A stretch of 64,000 bases of DNA. Source: Chrysoporthe austroafricana. Taxonomy: Eukaryota > Ascomycota > Sordariomycetes > Diaporthales > Cryphonectriaceae. The stretch is taken from positions 3,348,001-3,412,000 of the forward strand of contig JYIP02000001.1 of assembly GCA_001051155.2 (NCBI GenBank), written 5' to 3'. Both the position numbers and the translations under genes were made by a program. The notes beneath the pieces are model-generated. The model did not search any database. It was given only the letters and a program-made list of their open reading frames with translations, and was not told where the DNA came from. How positions within the stretch are numbered: position 1 is the first letter of the stretch; each line of letters starts with the position of its first letter. Positions 23,201 through 35,330 of this stretch are shown here, one piece after another.

Positions 23201-25507
23201 GGAGGGGGGTGGCTTCTCAAAGCCTCACCCATGCAGGAGAACATCACCGTTAGTTGCATCTTGCTCTATGCGAATAAAGGGAGCGAGCTAGAGCCACCGC
23301 AAGTACCCAGGCCGGCGCCTAAGTACCCAGGTAGCTACGTACCCCCCTGCCCATCTGCCCCTCGCCCTTCGCCCTTCGCTGCCCTCCCACACTTCTGCCC
23401 TGCAGTCATCATCCAATTTCGACGACCAATCTTGCACATGTCACATACCTTGTACCGTACAGGGCGTGCTGTTTTTTCCCTGCTTGGGCCTGCTTCTGCG
23501 TCTGACCGCACCTCGACGTGCCAGCCAGGATTGGAGAAGGAGAGAAGCTACGGTCTGACCAGGGACACCGGCGAGCAGTGTCATCCTCCAGACCGGGGCC
23601 TGCGTACTCGCATCCTCTCGGCCCTGCGAAAAGGTCCAGCGCAGCGCCACTGTTACCTTGCTCGCCATCGAGCAAGTTCCGGCGTGGTACCCGGTGCAAC
23701 GTCTACCATAGGAGGTCCCCAGCACGCACACACTGCGCTGCACCGCGCGCGCTGCCTGGCACATCACGTCTCCAGTGTTCCTCTGATGCCGTCGGCGGCG
23801 CGGTGGCCCGGCGTCCGCTGCTAGGCGCTGCTGTGGTACGCAGTCTATTTGTCACCGCGTTGGCTGGCGCCTCGACGATCTTCTGCATGGCGCCGAAACT
23901 TTGTACGACTACGCCCACGGGCACCTCGTGGTCAGGACCCATGAGCAGGACCCATGAGCAGGCTGGGCACCCTCGTTGGGAGCCGGCGTGTTGGGGGGAG
24001 GCCTGCCTGCGGTGCACGTTGGGCGGTTGTATTGGTCCACCGTGTCTGCAGGTCGGTCTGTCACCGGCGACTGGACTCCCGGGCCTGCGGCAGCATCACA
24101 TCGCCTGTCTCGCTCCAGCGCTACTCGACGCCAATCGCTGCCCGCTGGGGAAGGCTGGGACTGGCAGCCTCTTTCGAACGGCTCCAATTTCAGCCGTCCC
24201 CCTACCGATCCCACAGAAGCAACCCTTCGGCCTTTTTCGTCCACTTGCGACAGCCGCACCGTTTACGAGATCCAAGACGAAGATGCGTGCTGGATGATGC
24301 CACCCGGCTGTGCAGTGTACGCCCTGCCTCCACGCCGGCGCCTCCACGCCTCTTTCAGAAAACGGTCATCAGCTCTCCGAGGCGCTCAGCTGCGTCTAGA
24401 CCTCGTCGGTGGTGAGCTCCCAAGCTGCAGCCTACGCCAATGCTGCACCTGAGTGGTGTGATTCTTTTTGGCACTGCATAATCCTCGGCGACGACCTGGC
24501 CTCGAAGCCGGCCTGCCCGCACAATCCGTGCTTGGCGGTGCTGATCATGAGAGAGTTCGACTATTCGCCTCTTCGGGTGGACCTCGTTCGCCTTCGGCGC
24601 ATGCCACGACATGCAAGTCGTGAGCCGCACCAACGGACAGCGGGCTTGGTTTCGCAGCCTTGGGGCGCTGCCGGGTTGCTCCTTGATTGTCATTCCCAAG
24701 AGGGCACGACAGCTCGTACTCCAGTACCTCGGNCCCCCCCCCCCCCCTGGCTTCCGGGTAATTGACCTTGACTATGCCAGACCGTGGCATGCCAAGTGGG
24801 TGCCCGTGTCAGCCCCATGTTCCCCCCGGTACGGCAGACGGAAAGTCGTGGCGTACCAGGGCCCAGCTTGCTGGATCTACTCGACGCCGCCGGACCACAC
24901 CGCAAGCTGATCCTCAGTCTGAGGATCGGGTGGGAAAACAAATCTTGCCAGTGCTGCTAGTAGGTCTGTGTTTCGAAATAGTTTAGCATACCGCTGGGTC
25001 TCATATTGGTCTGTTCGTGCTGTTGCGCTGCCAGCGTGCCGGGTTCTGGTCTTGGCCTGGTCCCTTTAAGTCTCCGTCACCTGATAGAGAACGGGCGGCC
25101 GGACTCCCCTTAGATTAATATTCCCTCCTACATGGTAGCGGAACCGGTTGCGTCTTCTTGCTTTCCATTTCCGGTTCCTTATTTTGAGAAGCCGTCTCTC
25201 CTGAACTCTCGGCCGTCTGTCCGCCCCTGGTCCTCAATCCGCCTATTCCCGTTTCACCATCCGAACAAAGAAGTGAGGCAGACTAGGGCCCAACCCAGTC
25301 GTCGCGCGGTCTAACGCTGGTAGACTGTGCAGCGATGCTCTGATATCCCATGACGGTCCTTTTGTGCTTCTCACCCCCATCGTTGATGTCACAGTCGCTG
25401 GTCCTATCTTGATCACCACTGCCGTGCCAGTCGTCGGGCGTGCGCATCGCCCAGCGCTGCGCTGACCTCTCTTGCCTCTCTCTAATTCTGCCAGTCAAAC
25501 ATTCACC
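20291..25507. other. 5.2 kb divergent intergenic region between uge3 and gtb3
   Basis: The largest space in the window, lying between two divergently transcribed GAG genes. Many short open frames exist on both strands, but none shows protein-like composition, motifs or good splice joins. One undetermined base lies at about 24733, followed by a C run. Tandem CCAGG/TACCCAG words occur near 23305-23335. It holds both promoters and could hide a transcribed non-coding RNA or a decayed gene. Confidence 0.45.
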
Positions 25508-28500
25508 ATGGCATCCTTCTTCCAGCCTCTGCTATCCGGCAACACAGCCTCTGAAGCCTGTGGTAATGGAACGCACTGGAAGATATACTGCAACTCCATT
25601 CTGCCGAGCGATGAGCGCCTCCAGTATTCATATCAATGGGTCACATTCATAATCGCGATTGTTGCTCTGGGGGTCCCGATTATCCTGACAATAGGCGAGA
25701 GGTCGATCTGGGCCCTCAGGTCATGGAGGAAAAGGAGAAAAAGGTTCGTCTGCGACATTCACAGACAGGAAGGAACAACAGACTTCTGCTAACATGCACA
25801 CAGCCGAAACAAAGATGGACCGCTCGAGCGGGCAAAACGCATGGAGCCATCGCCCTGCGTAGACCTGTCCACGGTTCAGTCCTTTTGTGTCTTCGGAAAG
25901 GACAGCCCTGTGCCAAATTTTGGGAAGCTCAACGCCCAGCACGACCTTCTGATCGTCGCCTTGCCATACTTGACGCCAACTGCTGCTGTCGATGACACCG
26001 ACCAGGGATCGTTTTCGGAGACCTCGAGCACCATTGCTGGCGTGCCTGCAGCAACTCCTGTACTTGGACTCGTCGACGCCCAGGACCTGGGGATTGGCTC
26101 TGCGCCCGACTTCTCTCCTTCCACTACTATCGACTACCTGTTCAATGTCTACAGCGACAGTGCTGTCGTTGGCTTGGTCCTGGACGTCGGGTTGGTCCCC
26201 GAGACGGCCCAGAGTTTCATCCCCGAGATTCTCATCGGCCTCTGCGAGCTTCAGGTGCCGGTCATTCTCAAGTGTCACCATGATTGCAAGGTGCTCGGGC
26301 TCGTCAACCTCAAATTTCTCGCCGGCATTATCGTGGAGAACGCGTGCATCCTTGAGGATGGAACAAGGAGGGACTACTTCCGCTCGATAGCTCTGCGAGA
26401 TGTCATGGCCAAGTGCGCAGACCAACGGCTGGAGAGGCCGACCTTCTTTGTTGGCTTCCTCGACCGCTGGCATGTCCGGCCCTCGGCAGCCGTGGTCCGG
26501 AGGTCGCAGAAATTGGCCGACCATTTTGCTGCCGCCTTTGAGCACGGCCGAGCCGTGTCTGCAACTGGGTCCAGCGGCGTGCCGACCAAGCTGCCGCTCA
26601 GCCTGAGCGCCTTCGAATATTTGAGGAGACCCGAGACGTCAGAGCTTCAGAGCTGCTGGATGCAGCAGACGAGGATCACGCATGTGGGCAACGGACGGCG
26701 CGACTCCATCGAGAAGGTGGCCAGCCTGCCGTTCGGCGAGCTTCAGCAGATCATTCCCGATATCGACGAGCTCTTGAGGCCGCTGCCCCTTCCTGAGGAC
26801 TTGCAGAACTTGCGATCGGAACGGCCCATCAAGATTACTCCACCAGACTATGTGCCGTATGCCCCGACGAGGGAGGATTTCTGGGAACGCACGTCGCAGG
26901 GGGAGCAAATATCGCTCTCTGGCTGCGTGCCGCTCCTCAGCGAGCCCACGGCAGCGCAGCACGATGCCATCCTAGACACACAAATCCACCTGAGGACCCT
27001 AAAGATGCTACAGCGAGTTTCCGATGCCGAGATGACCAAGTTCATCGAGGCCTTCAAGCAGTACCCTCGATCCTCCAAGCACTTTCCGCTCGTGCAGTCT
27101 CTAATGACGGGCCTCAAGACCCAGAAGGTTTTCATTTACAAGGGCCTTGGCAGTGGCTTCACGCTCCCAGACAACATTGCCGAGTTTTGGGGTGTCTCCG
27201 CCGCGCACATGGTCTCGAAGGACCAGCTGCGCCGGGACTCGACCATGAACGAGGTCGACATGTTCATCTCGCGACGATGCCCCAGCGACCTGCACACGGT
27301 GTTGCACACGTGGTTGGCGCATCACGACGTCCCCCGCATTGAGCGGTACGAGGAGGAGTTGTTATTCGAGCGCGTTCTAAGCTCTTCCGACGACATCTCG
27401 CTACCCTTGAGCATCCGCCACCAGATCGACAATGCCACTCCAGCAGAGACGCTATTCCTCTTGGAACAGATGAGGGTATCGGACCTGAACCACCACTTCA
27501 GGCACGGGATCGAGGAGCAGTGCCGTTCAGTCCTCATCGACCAGACTTCGGTGCAGTCCTGGAACCACGCTGCATCTTTCGGTTTCCTCAGCGGTTCACA
27601 AGACATGGAGTCTCTTCTGCGGCGGCGGTTGCAAGACTTTGTACGCCTGGGGGCTCATAAGCTCCCCTCGGTGACAAATCTGCTCCATCTATACCACCTC
27701 GTCGACAGGATCGTCGTCGATGCACTTTTTGCAGCAGATCGTGACAAGCTCAACACCCTCATCGATTCTCTCCTACATGCATACGACCCATGGAATTCTT
27801 GGACCAGCTGCGAATACGTCGATATCAACGCCGACCTCTTTGCCCTCATCTTCTTCTCCGCTGTGCGCAAAGGTGCCTTCGAAGATGTCTACATCGAGAC
27901 CACAGATCGCTGCCCCTTCTTCCTGCATCAGCGCGACCAGGCTGCAGTGTTCTCCGAGCTCTGGGCCCTGGGGTCTCAGTGCGAGGCTTACTTTGGCATG
28001 CTGCCCCGGGATCTGGGCGAGATCATCTACGACCGCTACCGCGAGTTCCTCGACGACCACCCCCCTCCTCCGGGCTTCAAAGACAAGAAGATCATGACGG
28101 CCTTCGCGAAGCCTGAGCCCGGCGTCGTCGCGGACAAGGAGATGGGCCCCGACGGCCCGTCAAGGAAGGACTTCGATATCTCCAAGACGGTTTTCAACAT
28201 TCGCAAGAAGTTTGCCGACTTCGGCGCCCTGTCGATCTTCTGCCTCCCTGCTATCATTGACATCTTGCTCTTGACATTCCTCGGCAGAGGCCTGTTCATG
28301 ACTGCGTGGTTGGGTAACGACCACCTCACGGCTGCATGCTATGCGCTTCTCATGTCCCTACTTATTTCTGCTGGCGTCACCGGTTGGGTTGGCAGTATTG
28401 GCAATTACTACATTTGCAACGTGAGTGAAACATTCTGCAGCAATCTTGGGATGGAGAGGATTACTAACGCGGCGATAGTATGCATACGACAACATGATTT

Positions 28501-31500
28501 ATTTCCACGTTCAGCGTCTGTCTGGCGGTTTTGTTATCACCGTCATTGTTGGCATAGTTGGTTTCATCATCTTCACCGTCAAAGATAATATTTTGTCTGG
28601 CATTGTTTTTTTCCTTTACCTTGTGGCCATTTCCATGTATCTGAACATTCTTGGTAAGCGTCTAGTCGTCCTCAAGCAATCGACTGGCTCACTAATCTTC
28701 GTCCAGGCGTTATGGCAACAATGCACCAACAAGGGAGCCCTCTCACATCCGGCCGCACTGTTCTGTGGCGGACGATTCCCACGCTCTTCCTATCACCTTT
28801 AATTTCTACTTTCTCACCCGACCATGATTTGCAGATCTACCTGCCTGTGGCCTACGGGTTTCTGGTTCTCATTCTTATCCAGTACCGCAGTCTCTGTCAC
28901 GAGTGGTCTACCTGGATGGACAGAATCCCTCGCATAACGGAAAAGGACGTCTTGAGTTGGTATAACGCCAAGCTGGAAGCCGAGGCCACCCAGACACTCT
29001 CGGACGCCGGCTCGGATCACGAAAACAAGGGCACCGCGAGAGTTAAGACGGTTGAGGACAACGTCACGCCCGAGGTCAAAAGGAAACTGGGCCTCTTGGC
29101 ATTTCGGAAACAGGTCGAGGCATACAGCCACGGCGTCTTTGGCTTCGGTGCCACCTCGCACGTCGACCCTACCGTCGCACGTGTCGCTAAGGGCATGCCG
29201 TACCTGGACTGGCTGCTCAAGAAGGACGACCCTGCCAGGCCGCGCGCGGACACCCTGACTCCAGCGTGGTTTGGGCAGGTGAACCAGGCTCTCAGGACGC
29301 AGGAGCAGATGTCTCAGGGCCTGAAGGAGCACAACATCTTCATTCTCTTCCGTTACGCCAGGTTCGACATCGGCGTCAGCGTTGGTCTCTTCTTGGTCGC
29401 CCTGATGGACCGCTGGGTCAGCATCATCATGAGTGCCAAGTACGTAGCCATCAGCGTTTTCATCGACGAGACAGCACGGTATGGCATCTGTTTTGCGATC
29501 CTGTACTTCTGCGCGTCCGTCATGACGCTGGATGGAACGCTGGCCAAATACTGGTCTGGCAACTATGCTCTGTCTGACGAGAAACTGGTGAACTTCGACC
29601 ATGCTGAGCACGTCGAAAAGAACTGGGAGAGCCGACGGCGGAAGAAATATCTTGGCGCCTTGTTCGAGCTCTTTCAGCGCCTATTCTTCTGGTTCGGCGT
29701 CTCTTGCATCCTCCTCTGGGTCTTCGTCAAGACCGCTGAAGTCGTGATCATTTTCTACGCCTACTGCATTGCTTACACTGGCGTCATGGTCTTCCAGTTC
29801 AATCGCTGCTTCACCACGGACGTCAGCTACCACACTGCATCGATTCTTTCCAGCGCCGCAGTGGGCTTTGTCGTCGGCTGTACTCTGCACGGTGTCTTCG
29901 GCAACCATGAGCCTTTCTTCCTCGACGTCATTGCTCTGAACACCGCTTCTCTGCTGGCAGCCTCTCTGACGACCTTCTTCGTCTGGAAGGACCTGCACAT
30001 CCGGGAGCCTAAGTGCAATTCACAGTCAGGTGTCGGTACCGCGGCTTGCTGGACGCAGCCAAGGCTGTCAAACCCCAGCATGGCTGTGTCCGAGACCGCA
30101 GAGGTTGGCACATGGAAGAGCCTGCCCGGCAATAAAGTCTCTGTTACTTCGAACGCGCTCATATGTGACAGGATTGCCGAGCTGCTGCGTCTGAGCATCG
30201 CTCAACCGAATCAGCATGCCCAGAATGCAGTGTGGTCAGAGGATGTGCTCAAGGTGGCGCTGGAGATGTGGAAGGCAGGCCGGATCGAGCTGAACCTTAG
30301 CACACGCACCGCCTTCATCGATATGGGCTTTGGAAGCTCCATGTCATTCAGCAGGTACGACGGCAACGTCCTCGAGATCTCGACCGGCTACCTGCTGGAG
30401 GACGAGGTCGACGTCCCAACTTGGCAGCCCCTCCTGGCGTACTTCGCGACTGAGGCCATCCTCTTCCACATCGCCCGTGCGATATTCCACATGGATCGGA
30501 TACGTGCCATCCAGGCTGAGCACTTCCTGCACGAGACGGAGCAGATGTCCCGCCGCATCGACTTTGAGCTCTCCACCTCCGACCTGCCTACGCTGATGGA
30601 GATCCAGCGCAAGACCAATATCAAGCTGATGAAGCACCTATGCATGGGTATCCACGTCGACACTAAGTGGATCGACCTTCCTCCTTATGTCCGTCAGGTC
30701 ATCATGTGTCGCATTCTTGGCGATCCTATGACTGTCTCTCGCGACCTGCATGAATGGATCGCGGCGCACTCTATCGACCTGCAGACCTCTGACTTCCACC
30801 TGGAGATCGCACTGGGTATCTACGAGAAGACGCAGGAACGTGAGCACATCAACGCCGAGTACTCGCTGGAGACCGGTGCTGCACCTCTGGCCAAGTCGGA
30901 GCTGCACTGCTCACCCGTGCACATCGGCCCTAGAAAGTACAGCTTCTTCCACAACCTGGTGTCCGGCGTTGCTTCCATACCTTCAAATTTCGCAAAGTGG
31001 GTGGGAATTATCACCGGTGCCGGCTCAGATGTCGAGCGAGAGATTTGGTACAATGTCCGCTACTGGTACGCCCGTGGCCCGATCCTCTGGGTTATCTTGT
31101 CTTTCTGGCGAATTTGCTGGTTCCTCAAGAACATATGGGTGTACGTACTTCTCATCTACCACCGCAAGAACCTCGTACGTATCTCTCGCCTGGCCAAGAA
31201 GGGTGCCTCGAGGACATTGGTGAAGGATCGGGTCATCGTCGAGCAGCTAAGGAAGATCATCACTGGCTTCGCCACGCGCAACGAACAGAACTCGATCACC
31301 CTCGAGATCTTCGACAAGGCGCTCTCGACACGCCCATCGGACGCAGAGCCCATTTCTACAGCTGTGTATGGTGATTACTACCGCCTCTTGAGTCGTCAGG
31401 ACAAATCGACCAGCAAGGACAAGAAGGCCAACCCGTTTGTCTTCTCAACCTACTTCTTCGCCGAAAGATCTCGCAGCCGATGGCCATCATACAAGGAGGT

Positions 31501-34500
31501 CATCGACGGCGACAACTTCAAACGGTGCTATTACGACAAGTACGGCCGCGTGACACACGGTGTCATGATCTTCAGCGGGACGGAATACGAGTTCACCTAC
31601 TCGTACAAATCCAGCCCAAAGAACAGTCACGAAATCCTGCGCGCTGAGTTCAGGCTCTCAAAGTTCATGGACAGTGACAGCTTCGCCGTCTACTGGGGCG
31701 TCCCTCTGCGAGCTGACGTCGGCGCAAAGCTCGACTGGGTCCCGTCCGACCGCGTATGCCGCGTCGTTCGCAAGATCGGCCGGAAGAGGTACACCACGAC
31801 AAGCAACTACGCTCACCGCCGCGACCCGACCATGGTCACCGTGCTCGAGGACGGAGGGACACGCTGCATGATCGCGCAGCCCCCGGAGGTCTTCCCCGAG
31901 GAGGCCATCATGCAGACGCGCCCCACGGACGTTGCCTTTGAGAACGACGACCTGTTCATCCGCCACCATCGGGACGACGTGCGCCGCATCTTCAAGTACG
32001 CCGGCAAGCTCAGTGTCAAGTCCTTCTCCACCATCATCAACCCTGGCGCGTGGCGCTACTTCTCCAAGAAGAAGATCTACACACGCGTGCCGACGTGGTG
32101 GCTGCGCACCGAGCTCTGGAACAACTGGCTCAAGTCCAACTCGCTGGACGGCATCACCGCGTGCTGGATGGATGAGTTGATTCTGCGCGAGGAGCCGACG
32201 CTGCAAAAGTATTGGCACTATCGCTCGTCGGGCCAGCTCACCTCCGCCAAGAGGGTGTTGGACGACAACATCGAGCAGATCGTTGCCGCCATTGAGATTG
32301 AGAAGGATGTCTCTGAGGTGTGCATGTTGCCGATCAAGGCTGCCGACCTGTACTCGATGGGTCTGGGCAAGGACGCCAACCAGATGACGACTCGTCCGGA
32401 AGACTGCTTCAAGGACACACAGGATCGTATCTCCGTCATCTTCAACGACGTCGGCTGCTGGCCTGAGTCTCCTGGTGGTGTGTCCAACTGCCGCCGCGAT
32501 CTTGTGAACGGACACAGCACAATCCGCAACCACGTCCTCGCCGAATCTGCCAATGAGTATGGTATCCCGCGCTTCCAGATTGAGAAGAACGTTCAGTCGC
32601 TCAAGATCTTGCCGCTCTGGGGCTTGGATGGCAAGACGCCTAATCACGGTGTCATTGACAACCTACTCCAGTCGGAGGTTGACCGCAAGATTGGCAATAC
32701 TGAGATCAAGCGCGACATCATCGGCACTTTCGTCCCACTCATGAAACAGTTTGTCAAGGGTGCTCGCACGCGCTCATTCCGTCGCCCTGACCTCCTGCAT
32801 TACAGCAATACCATGCTCACCATGTTTAAGTACTTCGAGCACAAGGACTACAACGCTACTTGGAACAGCAAGGAGGTTGCTGCCGCATGGGTTGAGGCCT
32901 GGCTGGAGAGCTATGATGACCCAAACATCATGGATCCCTCCGAGTCTCTCGAGCTGGCTCGTCCCACCATGACAGACTTCCGCGACGCGTTGGCGATCTA
33001 CAAGTCTTACTTCTTCATCTTCAGCGTACAGTCACCTGAGAACTGTCCTCAGGTCTTCCAGAGCACCCACCACGGTATCAGCAGTCTGTTCGGCATGCTG
33101 CTCAAGTACAAGCGAGGCACGACGTTCGGTATCTGGGACCACGCCATCCTCTGGCGCGAGTGCTGTCTGAACATCTCCCCTGCGCAGTGCGAGCTGTCGA
33201 TCCCCGTCCAGACTATGCTGCTTGCTGGTATAGCCCTGGCTACCAGGCTGGCTTACTTCCATGCCGACGTCATTCTGCCGTGCACATCGTTCTTCAACCC
33301 GATCTGGGAAGCCGATCTCGGCACGGACCGTGGACAGGTCAACCACCGCAACCAGTTCCGGCGGAAGATCGACCCCATCGTGAACGGTGTGGGCAACATG
33401 GACGCCTTCGAGCCCGTCGACCGTGTACGCACCGAGGTTCCCACGGTCATCATGCTGTCAAACGTCCAGTTTATCAAAGACGTGCGCACTGCAGTCCTCG
33501 CAGCCGACGTCATCATCAACAAGTTCGGCTTCAAGGACTACCGGCTCGTCGTGTACGGCGCTCAGGACCGTGAGCCGCAGTATACCATCGATACCATCAA
33601 GCTGATCCAGCAGTGCAAGATCGGTGACAAGGTGACCCTGGGTGGCTTTGGCCGGCCGCAGGAGGTCCTGAAGGATGCGTGGCTGTTCATGAACTCGTCA
33701 CTGTCCGAGGGCCTCCCGCTCGCCATCGCAGAGGCGGCGCTCGCGGGCGTTCCCATCGTCGCGACCTCCGTGGGTGCCACCGCGCTGGTGCTCACGGACC
33801 CGGACGACCTCAACCAGAAATACGGCGAGGTCGTACCGCCCAACGACCCCGTGGCCCTCGCGCGCGCGCAGATCTCGATGCTCTCCATGGTCGGACCGTG
33901 GTCCAAGTTCACCGGGGAGGTCGGCGAGAAGGAGGCGGTGCCGTCGTCCCTCTCGCTGCCGGACGTCATCCAGGAGAGCGACGTGGAGTGGCTGACGCGC
34001 CGCATGTACGAGAAGGCCGAGTTCCGGCGCAAGCTCGGCATGCTGTCGCGCGGCGTCGTGCTCCGGGGCTTCCACGGGAAGCGCTACCTGCGCGAGCACG
34101 AGCAGATGTACTGGGTGCAGTGGCACCTGGCGCAGATGCGCGCGGACGAGGGGGTCATGGCGCCGGCCAACCGGAGCTTCCGGTTCGGCGCGCCGCTGCC
34201 CTTGCGGTACAGCGACGTCTCCGAGGAGGAGCTGTGGGCGGAGACGGAGGACTTTGGCGTGCTGGACGTCACGCAGTATAGAGGCAACGGGGGCTCGCGG
34301 GCCGCGGAGGTGGGCCGGACGAACCCGTACGCGTCTTCGTTCGCTTCCCAGGGGCCGATGAGGAAGAAGAGCATCAGGTGGCAGGAGTTCCCTCCGAGCA
34401 CGAGGGCTTCGTTCCTTACAGTCGGGAGTTATGAGGGCAAGAGGCTTAGTAAAATGCCCCGGCGGCGGCCCTGGGCCGAGTCCAGGACGGTTTCTTACGC

Positions 34501-34522
34501 ATCTTCAGGGGAGGTGGTCTAG
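25508..34522 (+). CDS. gtb3: Gtb3-type giant membrane glycosyltransferase, PelF-like GT4 C-terminus
   Basis: Predicted galactosaminogalactan synthase/exporter of the plasma membrane. Four exons, 25508-25743, 25804-28420, 28479-28653 and 28707-34522, join in frame to 2947 residues. Intron 1 has a weak donor (GTTCGT); intron 2 has a perfect TACTAAC branch point. Layout: one membrane segment (44-62); a large soluble region; a membrane block (about 885-1075) split over exons 2-4; further membrane segments at about 1225-1290, 1330-1437 and 1798-1832; and a long cytosolic C-terminal half. A GT4 domain (about 2250-2760) resembles bacterial PelF: GCWPESPGGVSNCRRDLV, HHGISSLFGML with GIWDHAILWRE, then IVNGVGNMDAF and the E-x7-E element in SEGLPLAIAEAALAG. 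A basic, Ser-rich tail ends the protein. The order and number of membrane passes are my estimate from hydrophobicity by eye. A neighbouring epimerase, deacetylase and hydrolases support the role. Confidence 0.92.
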
Positions 34523-35330
34523 GAGCATTCCTTACTTCTTTTCTTCACTCTTTCCTGCATATCCGGCTTTGCATGTTTAAAAAGCGTTGAGCATAGTATC
34601 TGGCGTTCTTGGTTTTAAAAATGGCCTTGGGATAGTATTTGCATATAATATCTCCCCGGTGTAGAATCCACAAACATAGCATCTTAAGAAACAATATTTT
34701 ATTCTACCGAGAAAGCTGCATTTCCCCATAGCAGTACGTCAGGACGTTTGAGCTGCTCTTTTCCTCCCCACAAAGGGCTTATGAACGACGTCCTTCACAA
34801 ATCCCGCCAAGGACTGATACAGTCTGTCGCATCTCCATGTCGTTCGATCCGCAAACAACAAGAGCCGTCCAATTGTTACAGCGTGCGTACGAAGTCTCCG
34901 GAACTCATCATGTCACTACGGAACGAGCCCCCCCACGTCCACGTGCGACGTCCCACGATCCATGCCTTGTCGTACACAACAGCCTTCTGACGTTCGCATG
35001 TCCGCACGTATGCGTTGGATCTAGCTTGGCATCAATGCTCACTCGAGGCCAGGCGCGACACTTGAGAGCAGATGCGATTCCGTGTCTTCGACCGCCGGTT
35101 GAGGGTGGCCGTTTTAGAACGACCGGTGAGAGATCAGTCGAGACATGTTCATGATACCAAGATCATCAGTAGCACAATTCGGGAAGACCAAGGCGCGGTG
35201 GGTAGCTGCTGTCGGGGCCCGAGCTCTCTTGCTAGAGCTTTGAATATATAAGCAGGCAGGACGAGGCTGTGTTCAATGACGGAAATCTGGCAAGATATCG
35301 AGCTTTTCTACTTTCCTAGGTTCTACGAGC
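34523..35330. other. Intergenic region, promoter of the oxygenase gene
   Basis: 0.8 kb between same-strand genes. It is AT-richer just after the gtb3 stop, probably the 3' untranslated region. A TATA box lies near the right end. No credible open frame. Confidence 0.5.
35245..35251 (+). promoter_or_regulatory. TATA box of the oxygenase gene
   Basis: TATATAA, about 80 bp before the start codon at 35331, in a locally AT-rich context followed by GCAGGCAGG. Confidence 0.6.

Noticed and set aside
28441..28478. Reading through intron 2 of gtb3 as coding sequence
   Set aside because: The read-through frame ends shortly after. Splicing at GTGAGT with the TACTAAC branch point keeps the membrane block and frame intact.
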